From Christensenella sp. UBA2853 (lineage in GTDB: Bacteria; Bacillota; Clostridia; Christensenellales; Aristaeellaceae): a stretch of 64,000 bases of DNA. Positions 1 through 8,106 of this stretch are shown here, piece after piece. Positions within the stretch are counted from its first letter, which is position 1; each line of letters starts with the position of its first letter. The translations under genes were made by a program, and so were the position numbers. The notes beneath the pieces were generated by a model that saw only the letters and a list, made by a program, of their open reading frames with translations, was not told the origin of the DNA and made no database searches. The DNA lies in assembly GCA_002350845.1 (NCBI GenBank), contig DEFL01000008.1, forward strand, positions 72,586-136,585, read 5' to 3'.

Positions 1-873
1 CGCGCTGGAGGAGCGGAAGATCAATGCCGTAAAGATGGCGATCACCAGCAGCATAAACCAGGCCATGGCACTGCCGTAACCCATCTCGTAATAGGTAAAC
101 GCACGGTTGTACAGATGCACGCCGTAGTACAGTGTGGTATTGAGCGGTTTGCCCTGCGTGATCAGGTAGCTGGAGTTGAAAGCCTGGAAAGCGCCGATCG
201 TCTGATTGATCAGATTGAAGAAAAAGATCGGTGTGATCATCGGGAAAACAATCTTGAAGAAGCGGCGTACAGGACCTGCACCGTCCACAATGGCGGCCTC
301 GTGATAGCTGGCCGGCACGTTTTTAAGGGCTGCGAGGAAAATCAGCATGGAGCTGCCGAACTGCCATACGCCCAGACCGATGAGCACATAAAGCGCTGTA
401 CCGGGATTCGAGAGCCATTTGACAGGCGCGAGCCCAAACAGTGCAGTGAAACGGTTGATGACACCGTCATAGGAGAACAGCTGCTTCCAGGTGAGTGCAA
501 CCGCAACGCTTCCGCCCATCAGAGAGGGAATATAGAAAGCGGACCGATAAAAGGGAATCGCTTTCGTGTTCCGGGAAAGAATCAGTGCGACACCCAGGGA
601 TACGAGCATTTTAATCGGGACCTGAATGAACGCGAATTTGAAGGTAACCCAGAAGGATGTCCAGAAGTACTTGTCCTCAAAAAACATGCGGCGGAAATTC
701 TGGATGCCGATCCATTTGGGCGGGGTCAGAATATTGTAATCTGTAAAGGCCAGATACAGGGAAGTGAAGAACGGAATCACAGTGAAGGCGAACAGGCCGA
801 TGATAAAGGGGGCAATAAAGATATACCCCGCGACGCTCTCCTTTCCCAGAATCCTTGACAGTTTATTCTTCAT
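1..873 (-). CDS. Sugar ABC transporter permease, partial
   Basis: Integral membrane permease of a carbohydrate ABC importer (MalF/UgpA type). The gene reads leftwards from an ATG at 871-873, with a GGAGGAG ribosome site about 8 bases upstream, and runs off the window, so the C-terminus is missing. The product begins MKNKLSRILGKES and has hydrophobic segments (GYIFIAPFIIGLFAF, YVLIGLGVWQFGSSMLIF). The EAA loop that contacts the ATPase reads ASYHEAAIVDGAG and lies at roughly residues 200-215. It follows the binding-protein gene with a 72-base gap, and a second permease is expected beyond the edge. The substrate cannot be told from sequence. Confidence 0.93.
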   Translation of the reverse strand, partial: MKNKLSRILGKESVAGYIFIAPFIIGLFAFTVIPFFTSLYLAFTDYNILTPPKWIGIQNFRRMFFEDKYFWTSFWVTFKFAFIQVPIKMLVSLGVALILSRNTKAIPFYRSAFYIPSLMGGSVAVALTWKQLFSYDGVINRFTALFGLAPVKWLSNPGTALYVLIGLGVWQFGSSMLIFLAALKNVPASYHEAAIVDGAGPVRRFFKIVFPMITPIFFFNLINQTIGAFQAFNSSYLITQGKPLNTTLYYGVHLYNRAFTYYEMGYGSAMAWFMLLVIAIFTALIFRSSSA

Positions 874-897
874 ACGACGATCTCCTCCGAAAAAGAA

Positions 898-928
898 GGA
901 GAGGCCATCCTGAAGCGGCGGCCTCTCC
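898..928 (-). other. Intercistronic hairpin between binding protein and permease
   Basis: Perfect 9-bp stem (898-906 with 920-928, GGAGAGGCC/GGCCTCTCC) with a 13-base loop. On the minus strand it is followed by TTCTTTTTC. It lies between two genes of one operon. Such hairpins commonly stabilise the upstream mRNA or partly stop transcription, so that binding protein is made in excess of permease; that role is inferred here. Confidence 0.6.
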
Positions 929-945
929 CCTGGTGAGGCATGTTT

Positions 946-2217
946 TTAGTTTGCGAGAGACTTGGCAATAATATCGTTGGCTTCGTTGATGAAAGCCTGA
1001 GCATGAGCAGTCAGGTCATCCACCATACCGTACTGAACCTGTTCGAAATATTCACCGAGCAGAGCGTTGATCTGGCTGTGAACGGCGATGTCCGGCGGCA
1101 TAATGGGGCTGGTCTTGCCTTCCTGTCCGAGATAATCGATCATGGCGGCAACACGCTGAGAGGTTTCATTCAGATTGGGTGTAATGTGTTCGCGGATCTT
1201 GGCAGAAATCGGGATTGCACGGTCGATGCCGACGATGTCGAAGCAGTCGGTGTCATTGGTGAAGAAGTTGATGAAACGTGCAGCAGCATCCTTCACTTCA
1301 GACTTGGAATTGATGGACCAGTACATGGAAGCCTTGAAGAAGGTCGGAGGTACAGTCGCATCGGAGGGAACCGGCACGAGGGACATTTCAAGCGGGAAGC
1401 CGTTGCCGTTCTCATAAGCGGCCAGTTCGTTGGTCCAGTGCCAGCCTGCCCAGTAGTCGTCGATCAGGTTGTCAAAGGCGGTGGTGGCGGACAGTTCGCC
1501 GACGTCCTTAATCCAGCCTTCTTTGGTTCCATCCACATAGCCCTGCCAGATGTCGGCAATGTACTTGGGATCATCAAAACCGAGGGAAGTTCCGTCATCG
1601 GCATAGAAATTGAGGCCATAGGAGCGGAGATAATAACGAACACCGTCAAAGCCGTTGAAGTTGCTGTTGTGATGTCCGGTTGCTTCGTACACTTTGCGGG
1701 ACAGTTCAGCCAGCTCTTCAATCGTGGGTTCCATCGGCATTTCCACGCCGGCCTGGTCCAGGACGTCCTTGCGGTACATGGTGACCAGAGCATTGGTGCC
1801 GGTGGACAGCGCATAGACTTCGTCTCCGCCGCACTTGCCGGCGTCAATTACGCCCTGTGCGACATCGGAAATGTCAATGGCGCCGCTCTCAAAATAAGGA
1901 TTGAGCACTTCGAGCACGCCGGCCTTAGAATACTGAGCGAGGTAGGCGTGGTCCATCTGGATGACATCGGGCAGAACGCCGCCGGCGATCTGGGTGGCCA
2001 CCTTCTCCCAATAGCCGTCCCAGGATGTATATTCGGGTTCAATCTTGATGTCGGGGTTCTTTTCCATGAATTTCTCGATGGCGGCCATGGTCAGATCATG
2101 CCTTGTCTGACTGCCCCACCAGAGAACGCGGAGGGTGACAGGCTCTTCTGCAGCGGCCGTGGAGACCAGGGCAAAGAGCATAAGGGAAGCAAGAACGAAA
2201 GCCAGGATTCGTTTCAT
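946..2217 (-). CDS. Extracellular sugar-binding protein of ABC transporter
   Basis: Solute-binding protein, 423 residues, that should capture an oligosaccharide outside the membrane and hand it to the permease encoded just downstream. The N-terminus (MKRILAFVLASLMLFALVSTAAA) is a signal peptide with an AxA cleavage site and no lipobox cysteine. The mature part opens with the family pattern TLRVLWWGSQTRHDLTMAAI and contains GGVLPDVIQMDHAYL, typical of carbohydrate-binding family 1 proteins. GGGAGGAATCACTC precedes the ATG. A good sigma-A promoter lies at 2255-2283. The long open frame on the opposite strand here is a codon-usage shadow. Confidence 0.95.
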   Translation of the reverse strand: MKRILAFVLASLMLFALVSTAAAEEPVTLRVLWWGSQTRHDLTMAAIEKFMEKNPDIKIEPEYTSWDGYWEKVATQIAGGVLPDVIQMDHAYLAQYSKAGVLEVLNPYFESGAIDISDVAQGVIDAGKCGGDEVYALSTGTNALVTMYRKDVLDQAGVEMPMEPTIEELAELSRKVYEATGHHNSNFNGFDGVRYYLRSYGLNFYADDGTSLGFDDPKYIADIWQGYVDGTKEGWIKDVGELSATTAFDNLIDDYWAGWHWTNELAAYENGNGFPLEMSLVPVPSDATVPPTFFKASMYWSINSKSEVKDAAARFINFFTNDTDCFDIVGIDRAIPISAKIREHITPNLNETSQRVAAMIDYLGQEGKTSPIMPPDIAVHSQINALLGEYFEQVQYGMVDDLTAHAQAFINEANDIIAKSLAN

Positions 2218-2254
2218 GAGTGATTCCTCCCGTTTAGAGTTTTATGGTGAATAA

Positions 2255-2283
2255 AGTATAAATAAATCTTTAGAGACATTCAA
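2255..2283 (-). promoter_or_regulatory. Sigma-A promoter of the sugar-binding protein operon
   Basis: On the minus strand TTGAAT (2283-2278), a 17-base spacer, and TATACT (2260-2255), about 40 bases upstream of the ATG at 2217. Confidence 0.65.
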
Positions 2284-2324
2284 TATCCTATCTGGTAAAT
2301 ATTTGATCCGAAATAAACTAATAT

Positions 2325-2356
2325 TTAAAAAATGCAAGCAAGTTTTTGCCTGCATT
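2325..2356 (-). terminator. Probable second terminator behind the C_GCAxxG gene
   Basis: On the minus strand a 9-bp stem with one mismatch (2348-2356 with 2331-2339) is followed by a run of T. It lies downstream of the stronger hairpin at 2418-2468 and before the promoter at 2255-2283. Confidence 0.45.
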
Positions 2357-2413
2357 TTGGGCTCATTATGCACATCTCATGGATCAGGCGGTTCGGCGTT
2401 CATTTCCTGAATC

Positions 2414-2468
2414 AAAACAGGTGCTGCGAAGAGCGTGATTCTGACAATCCGGATCTTCGCAGCACCTG
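2414..2468 (-). terminator. Terminator of the C_GCAxxG_C_C gene
   Basis: Perfect 15-bp inverted repeat (2418-2432 with 2454-2468) with a 21-base loop. Read on the minus strand it is followed by TTTTGATT. It lies 40 bases after the stop codon at 2508. Confidence 0.7.
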
Positions 2469-2507
2469 CGGCTGACATGGCGCATCGAACGGCCTCAGTG
2501 TCTGTAT

Positions 2508-2969
2508 TCACTCAATCCCGTTCTGGAGAAGTTCATCCAGGATGAGCGCAGCATCATAAACAAGCTGAGGACAGGGACGCTTTCGGTAAAATTCTTCGCT
2601 TCTCGGTTCCGGCTCACCGCCGACAGAAGGTTGAAGACCTGCCATCACGAGCATTTCGCGGCAGTTGATGCTGGCGTGCTTTGACTTAAACCGTTCAGTA
2701 AACTCCCTGACCAGGGCGTAATGCTGCTTCTTGGCTTCATAATCGGCAGGGTCGTCGTACCCTTTTGCGATGCCGAGCACCAGTGCGGCGGCACTGACCA
2801 CACCGCAGGTTTCGCGCAGGCGCCCCAGTCCGCCTCCGAAAGAAGAGGACATCCGGGCAGAGGTATCAAGGTCATAACCGGTGACATCCGTAAAAGCACA
2901 GAAAACCGACTGTGCACAATTGTATCCTTTGAAAAAAAGCTGTTTTGCGATCTCGGCATGGCTGGTCAT
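2508..2969 (-). CDS. C_GCAxxG_C_C family protein
   Basis: Small cytoplasmic protein of the C_GCAxxG_C_C family, thought to be redox-active or metal-binding because of its spaced conserved cysteines. Visible blocks are YNCAQSVFCAF, then a glycine-rich GGGLGRLRETCGVVSAAALV, INCREML, and RPCPQLVYDAALIL near the end. Three ATG codons are adjacent (2975, 2972, 2969). The AGGTG site ends one base before the first, so the third, at 2969, has the best spacing and gives 153 residues. It is a single-gene unit with its own terminator. The biochemical role is not established for the family. Confidence 0.88.
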   Translation of the reverse strand: MTSHAEIAKQLFFKGYNCAQSVFCAFTDVTGYDLDTSARMSSSFGGGLGRLRETCGVVSAAALVLGIAKGYDDPADYEAKKQHYALVREFTERFKSKHASINCREMLVMAGLQPSVGGEPEPRSEEFYRKRPCPQLVYDAALILDELLQNGIE

Positions 2970-3389
2970 CATCATTCACCTGCACATCTTTGTTTTGAGC
3001 GGGGAGAAAAGTGCATTGTGCCCGAGGGAACCGGCCGGCAGGCTGACGGTGCACTGCTTTCAGGTCCATTTTATCCGCTGAAGAGAATTCCTTCAATATA
3101 AGAAAGAAGGATTTTACAGGACAGCAGTCTGTAAAGGAAAGTCTGCCGCTGACAGAGGGAGAAAACAGCGGAGATCCAGTATGGTTTTCAGGCGTAGATT
3201 CAAAACATCACATGCAGCAGCCGGCCATGGATTCCCATGTCTGCCACCGGGATGTATAATTATAATATAGGAGAAAAAATATCTTCTGAGGGAGTCTCCC
3301 GCTATTTTCAGGCGTTGACCGTCTTTCTGCCCAGGGAAACGGGTTCTGAGACGGAGAGGCAGGGGAAACCATCAACAGGAGGGAATGCC
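2970..3389. other. Intergenic region between two divergent genes
   Basis: About 420 bases without a convincing gene. It must hold the promoter of the C_GCAxxG gene (not clear by eye) and that of the TraX-like gene. Two overlapping TATAAT boxes (3255-3260 and 3261-3266) have only weak -35 partners (TTCCCA at 3232-3237). A short hairpin (TTTACAG 3113-3119 with CTGTAAA 3129-3135) is also present. A frame is open from 3237 into the TraX gene but has no ribosome site. Confidence 0.45.
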
Positions 3390-4157
3390 GTGACACAGCA
3401 GAATGTACAGACAGTCAAAGAGCGCTTCCGTCTGAGCGGCAACGCGCTCAAGGTGATTGCAATCATCGCCATGACGATCGACCATATTGCATGGATGGGA
3501 ATTGAAGAATACAGCCAGGCGGAAGTGCCATTGCAGATTTTCCTGCACTGCATCGGGCGTCTGACCGCGCCGATCATGTTTTACTTTGCGGCGGAAGGCT
3601 ATCACCATACGCATGACTTTCGAAAATACCTCGGCCGCATGGCGCTGCTGGCGGTAGTCAGCCATTTTGCGTTCTGCTACTTTGCTCAGCCGAGCTTCAA
3701 TCCGTTTGAAAACCAGCTGTTCAATGCGACAAGCATTGCCTGGCCGCTGATGTGGGGACTGATTCTGCTCAGAGTCTGGGATTCAGAAAAGCTGGAAACC
3801 TGGCTGAAAGTACTGATTACAGTGACGGCCTGTGTGCTGACGATCACTTCGGACTGGAGCTGTGCAGCTCCGCTGGCCATCCTGATGGTCGGACGGAGCA
3901 GGGGGAACTTCTGTAAACAGATGCTGTGGCTCATGGCGATTACGACACTGTACGCTGTTGCATTCTTCATATTCAACAATCCGACCTACGGCATGGTGCA
4001 CATGGCCTGCTGGCTGACCGTGCCGCTGCTGTCGCTGTACAACGGACAGCGGGGAAAGGCTCACTGGCTTGGGAAATTCTTCTACTGGTACTATCCGGCG
4101 CACATGGCACTGATTGGGCTCATCATTCATGTGTTTCCGTCAGGGCTGGTCCACTGA
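3390..4157 (+). CDS. TraX-like membrane protein
   Basis: Polytopic membrane protein of the TraX family, 255 residues. In F plasmids TraX acetylates pilin; chromosomal Firmicute members are related to acyltransferase-3 membrane proteins and their substrates are unknown. The first helix carries the signature LKVIAIIAMTIDHIAWM. It is followed by GRLTAPIMFYFAAEGYHHT, with the conserved DHI and EGYHHT histidines, and the C-terminus ends with a YYPAHMALIGLI helix. GTG at 3390 is chosen because AGGAGGG lies 6 bases upstream. The in-frame ATG at 3237 lacks a ribosome site and would add hydrophilic sequence not typical of the family. It appears to be transcribed alone. Confidence 0.85.
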   Translation: MTQQNVQTVKERFRLSGNALKVIAIIAMTIDHIAWMGIEEYSQAEVPLQIFLHCIGRLTAPIMFYFAAEGYHHTHDFRKYLGRMALLAVVSHFAFCYFAQPSFNPFENQLFNATSIAWPLMWGLILLRVWDSEKLETWLKVLITVTACVLTITSDWSCAAPLAILMVGRSRGNFCKQMLWLMAITTLYAVAFFIFNNPTYGMVHMACWLTVPLLSLYNGQRGKAHWLGKFFYWYYPAHMALIGLIIHVFPSGLVH

Positions 4158-4352
4158 ATCTGACAAAACAGACTCTTTTTTGGTGCAATCTGAACGAAAA
4201 ATGACCGTTTGCGATTGTTTTTTGACAGGTTGCGCTTTTTTTGCGCCAATGCCCCCGCTCCATGATATGATATCACTAAGATAAACCGCAGAGGCGGCTT
4301 TTCAGAAAACCCTGCTCTTTGCGGAATCTATATCTGAAAGGAAGAAAACGTC

Positions 4353-7300
4353 ATGAGTCAGAAAGCAGCCAAGGTATGGCGCGGTCTTACGGCCCTGTTT
4401 TTGTCCCTGTCTCTGCTGGTGTTCAGCATGGGCGGTGTAGCGAATCAGTGGCGCAGCGTCATTGACCAGAGCCTGGGCACTACAAGCAGCAAAACCGTCA
4501 ATGACGGACGCTACAATCCTGATTATTCCAATACCGATGATCTGGTGAAAGCACACTGGGCCATCGGCGAGCAGGTCGGTCAGGAAGGCGCCGTGCTTCT
4601 CAAGAACAACGGTGCTCTGCCTCTGCAGGCCAGCTCCAAGGTTACGCTGTTTGGCATGGGCAGCCAGTATCCCTTCCTCGGCGGTGTGATGGGCTCCTCC
4701 ATCAGCACACCCGATCAGGTGAACCTGGTGAACGCTCTCACCCAGAAAGGTTTCCAGGTTAACCCCACCATGACCGCGATCTATGAGGCCATGGGCAGCG
4801 TGGTGACCGGCGAGGCCCATGGCTGGGGCGGCACAACCCCCATCTACGGACTGCGTCCTGCCGGATTCTCCACTCCGTATGCTCCTTCTGAGCCCAATCC
4901 TGACACCTACACCAAGCCTGCTGCAGAAATGGGCGGCGGTGCAGCTGAAAACTATCAGGATTCCTTCAAGGATTATGCTGATGCAGCCATCGTTGTCTTC
5001 TCCCGTCCCGGTTCTGAAGGCAGCGACTATTATCCCGGCGCAACCGGCATTGACGAGAGCGTGTCCGGTTCCAAGAGCGCACTGGCCCTTTCCGCCAATG
5101 AAAAGGCTGTGCTCGAAATGGCCAAGGCCAACTTCGACAAGGTTGTCGTGCTGGTCAACACCGGCGTGGTCATGGAAATCGAAGACCTGAAGCAGGATGA
5201 AGGCGTTGACGCCATCATGTATGTCGGCTTCCCCGGCGCTTTCGGCTTCCTGGGCATTGCCAACCTTCTCAATGGTACGGCTGCTCCTTCCGGTCACCTG
5301 GCAGACACCTGGGCCGTGGACTTCGCAAAGTCTCCTGCAGCCCAGAACTTCGGCGCCATCCAGCTCAGCGACATCTCCATGCTGACCTGGCCGGGCTCCC
5401 TGCTCGGAAATGCCTCCGCAGCTGCTGCACAGGGCGGATTTGTTACAGCTGATCAGAACGGCGTGAACCTCTCTGCCAACTACTATCTGGTTGAAGCAGA
5501 AGGCATTTACACCGGCTACAAGTATTATGAAACCCGTTACTATGATTCCGTTCTGGGCCAGGGCAATGCTGCTTCTGCAGTCGGCGCTGTGGACGGTGCG
5601 GAAAAGTGGGATTATGCCAACGAAGTGTCCTGGCCTTTCGGCTACGGCATGAGCTACACCACCTTCGAACAGAAGCTGGATGAAGTCACCGTGAACGGCA
5701 CGACCGTCACCGCCAAGGTGACCGTCACCAACACCGGCGATGTGGCCGGCAAGGATGTCGCTCAGCTCTATGTGCAGACTCCCTATACCCAGTATGACAA
5801 GGATCACGCTGTGGAAAAGGCCGCTATTCAGCTGCTGGGCATGGAAAAGACCCAGGAACTGGCTCCCGGCGCTTCTGAAACGGTCACCATCACTGTGGAC
5901 TCCAAGTACATGGCTTCCTGGGATTCCACTGCCAAGGAAGGCAAGGGCGGCTGGATTCTCGACGGCGGAGATTATTACTTCGCAATCGGCAACGGTGCAC
6001 ACGAAGCTGTGAACAACGTGCTGGCTGCTCAGGGCATCACCCTGAAAGTGGAAGCCACCCCTGTTGAGGAAGCTCCCGCTGAAGAAACTGCCACCGAAGA
6101 AACTGCTGAAACCGTTGAAACCGCAGAAGCTGCTCCTGCAGAAGAAATTGCACTGGGCAATGCGGAATTGGCCAAGGCTGTGAAGATCGGCGAAGAAGGC
6201 ACTGTGGATGAAACCACCTTTGCCAAGTCCGCCAACGGCACGGAAGTTGTGAACCAGCTGGCCAATGCCGATGTCAACTACTACAAGCCCGGCTATGCCA
6301 CCTACCTGAGCCGTACCGACTGGGCGGCCACCTTCCCCAAGACCTACAATGATCTTGAGATCGATGCAGCCAACACGGAATGGATTCAGGCTCTGACCAA
6401 CGAAGTCTATCAGATGCCCAATGACGGCACTGTCTCCGACGAAGAAATGAACAAGGGCATTGCCGGTTCCCTGAAGCTCAAGGATCTGGCCGGTGTCACA
6501 GACATCAACGATCCCCGTTATGAACAGCTCGTCAAGCAGATCCCGGTGAACACCCTGATCGCCAAGCTCGCCAAGGGCGGCTCTGCTTCCGACTATATCC
6601 CCGAAATCGAGAACCCTGTTGTCTATCAGAATGACGGCCCCAACGGCTTCGGCGGACGTCTCTCCGGCCGCGGCAGCTATGCTGATGACAAGAATGCAGG
6701 CTTCAACATGGGCATCATGGCCAATGAAACGCTCATGGCTTCCACCTGGAACAAGGAACTGATCAAGGCCTGGGGCGAACTGATGGGCAATGACGGCCTG
6801 ATGAGCGGCAACTGGAGCATCTGGGGTGCTGCTGCCAATACCCATCGTTCTGCATGGAACGGCCGCAACTTCGAATATTATTCTGAAGATGCTATGCTGA
6901 GCAACGTGATGTGCGCCGCTGTCATCGAAGGCAGCCTGAAGTACGGCATCATCATCGGACCCAAGCACTTCGCATTCAACGACCAGGAGACCCAGCGTTC
7001 CGGCATTGCACCTTATATGACCGAGCAGAAAGCCCGTGAAAACGAGCTGCGCGCATTCCAGGGTGCTTACGAGGACAAGGGTGCTCTGGGCATCATGACT
7101 TCCTTCTCCCGTATCGGTGCCACCCCTGTCAACGGCCACATTGGTCTGCTCAAGAACATCCTGCGCGGCGAGTGGGGCTTCAAGGGTCTGATGTCCACCG
7201 ACATGATGAACAGTGCCGGATACTTCCGTCCTGAAATGATCATCGCTTCCGGTGTCACCCAGATCGCTGACTTCTCCACCAATGAAACCATGCAGCAGGT

Positions 7301-7553
7301 CACTTCCACCTGGAACTACATGACCTCTGAACTGGTTCAGAAGAACCCGGGCTTCGTCGCTCTGGCCCGCGAAGCCATGAAGTATCAGCTGTATGCTTTC
7401 GCAAACAGCGAAGTGGCCTCCGTCAGCTTTGAAAAAGTAACTCCGTGGTGGGAGACTGCCATGAATGCTGCTCAGTATGGCTTCCTGGGCCTGGGTATCC
7501 TCAGCTGCCTGCTGTACCTGGTCAGCTCCATGAAGAAGAAGGAGGAAAAATAA
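4353..7553 (+). CDS. Membrane-anchored glycoside hydrolase family 3, circularly permuted
   Basis: Beta-glycosidase of GH3, 1066 residues. Domain order is reversed from the usual one. The C-type domain comes first (about 65-330, starting EGAVLLKNNGALPL). A fibronectin-III-like domain follows (about 430-560, with PFGYGMSYTTFE and TVTNTGDVAGKDVAQLYV), then a Glu/Ala/Pro/Thr linker (about 568-598). The (beta/alpha)8 catalytic domain is last (DGPNGFGG, KHFAFNDQETQRSG, WGFKGLMSTDMM). The expected nucleophile is Asp950 in STDMM and the likely acid/base Glu222 in PGSEGSDYY. There is a hydrophobic helix at residues 10-32 and another at about 1040-1060, so both ends probably sit in the membrane. Reversed order is known in some Ruminococcus and Butyrivibrio glucosidases. 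Codons mostly end in C, suggesting high expression. It overlaps the next start codon. Confidence 0.93.
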   Translation: MSQKAAKVWRGLTALFLSLSLLVFSMGGVANQWRSVIDQSLGTTSSKTVNDGRYNPDYSNTDDLVKAHWAIGEQVGQEGAVLLKNNGALPLQASSKVTLFGMGSQYPFLGGVMGSSISTPDQVNLVNALTQKGFQVNPTMTAIYEAMGSVVTGEAHGWGGTTPIYGLRPAGFSTPYAPSEPNPDTYTKPAAEMGGGAAENYQDSFKDYADAAIVVFSRPGSEGSDYYPGATGIDESVSGSKSALALSANEKAVLEMAKANFDKVVVLVNTGVVMEIEDLKQDEGVDAIMYVGFPGAFGFLGIANLLNGTAAPSGHLADTWAVDFAKSPAAQNFGAIQLSDISMLTWPGSLLGNASAAAAQGGFVTADQNGVNLSANYYLVEAEGIYTGYKYYETRYYDSVLGQGNAASAVGAVDGAEKWDYANEVSWPFGYGMSYTTFEQKLDEVTVNGTTVTAKVTVTNTGDVAGKDVAQLYVQTPYTQYDKDHAVEKAAIQLLGMEKTQELAPGASETVTITVDSKYMASWDSTAKEGKGGWILDGGDYYFAIGNGAHEAVNNVLAAQGITLKVEATPVEEAPAEETATEETAETVETAEAAPAEEIALGNAELAKAVKIGEEGTVDETTFAKSANGTEVVNQLANADVNYYKPGYATYLSRTDWAATFPKTYNDLEIDAANTEWIQALTNEVYQMPNDGTVSDEEMNKGIAGSLKLKDLAGVTDINDPRYEQLVKQIPVNTLIAKLAKGGSASDYIPEIENPVVYQNDGPNGFGGRLSGRGSYADDKNAGFNMGIMANETLMASTWNKELIKAWGELMGNDGLMSGNWSIWGAAANTHRSAWNGRNFEYYSEDAMLSNVMCAAVIEGSLKYGIIIGPKHFAFNDQETQRSGIAPYMTEQKARENELRAFQGAYEDKGALGIMTSFSRIGATPVNGHIGLLKNILRGEWGFKGLMSTDMMNSAGYFRPEMIIASGVTQIADFSTNETMQQVTSTWNYMTSELVQKNPGFVALAREAMKYQLYAFANSEVASVSFEKVTPWWETAMNAAQYGFLGLGILSCLLYLVSSMKKKEEK

Positions 7554-8038
7554 TGGCTGCCAAGAATGTGAAAAAGTCCGGTGTGATCGCATATGCGCTC
7601 ATGGCGGTGCTGGCACTGATCTCCTTGATCGTGTATCTGAACAATAACGGCTATATTTCCACGGCACCTACAGCCAAGGATGAATTCTTCCAGAGCTACA
7701 ATGTGCATGCTTCTCTGATTACATGGCTGACCATCGGCGGCATTGCCTGCGCTGTGCTTTCTGTGCTCTCCGCTCTGTTTGCGGAGCAGAAGGGCATTGT
7801 GAAGCTGTGCACAGACGTTCTGCGCGTGGCGGCTCCGGTCCTGGTCATCGTTGCACTGGCCTACTTCCTCACCGACCGTGTGGATGGCTTTGGCTATGTG
7901 TACGGCTCCAATCTTGCCCTTGGCAAGGATGACGCGTTTACGGCAGGAAGCCAGAGCATTCAGGGTCTTGCGCTGTACTGTGTCACCTGGCTGGTGGGTA
8001 TTGTAAGTGCTTTCATGAATCTGAAGAAGAAAGCCTGA
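7553..8038 (+). CDS. Small four-helix membrane protein paired with GH3
   Basis: Unrecognised membrane protein of 161 residues with about four transmembrane segments: VIAYALMAVLALISLIVYL, ITWLTIGGIACAVLSVLSALF, a third around APVLVIVALAYFL, and LALYCVTWLVGIVSAFM at the end. The extracellular-type loop after helix 1 is polar (NNNGYISTAPTAKDEF). The ATG at 7553 shares its A with the TAA of the GH3 gene, and GGAGG lies just upstream, so the two are translationally coupled. It uses the same C-ending codons as the GH3 gene. A role as membrane partner or stabiliser of the GH3 enzyme is inferred only from this coupling. A terminator follows. Confidence 0.8.
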   Translation: MAAKNVKKSGVIAYALMAVLALISLIVYLNNNGYISTAPTAKDEFFQSYNVHASLITWLTIGGIACAVLSVLSALFAEQKGIVKLCTDVLRVAAPVLVIVALAYFLTDRVDGFGYVYGSNLALGKDDAFTAGSQSIQGLALYCVTWLVGIVSAFMNLKKKA

Positions 8039-8048
8039 TTGCATTCCT

Positions 8049-8084
8049 GCAGGGCAGCGGTTTGTGCCGCTGCCCTGCTTTCAA
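8049..8084 (+). terminator. Terminator after the GH3 operon
   Basis: Perfect 12-bp GC-rich stem (8049-8060 with 8067-8078) with a 6-base loop, followed by TTTCAATT. It lies 10 bases after the stop codon at 8038. The T tract is imperfect, so some read-through into the rhamnosidase gene is possible. Confidence 0.7.
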
Positions 8085-8106
8085 TTCAAAATGGAGCGAG
8101 AGAATT

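Noticed and set aside
2970..3389. An extension of the TraX-like gene from ATG 3237
   Set aside because: No ribosome site at 3237, while GTG 3390 has AGGAGGG; the added residues are hydrophilic and unlike the family.
4222..4227. Perfect TTGACA upstream of the GH3 gene
   Set aside because: No acceptable -10 box 16-18 bases downstream; the TATGAT at 4266-4271 is 38 bases away. The GH3 promoter stays undetermined.
4302..7592. A 1096-residue open frame on the minus strand opposite the GH3 gene
   Set aside because: It is a mirror of the strongly biased C-ending codons of the GH3 gene, has no ribosome site and resembles no family. The GH3 frame carries all the motifs.
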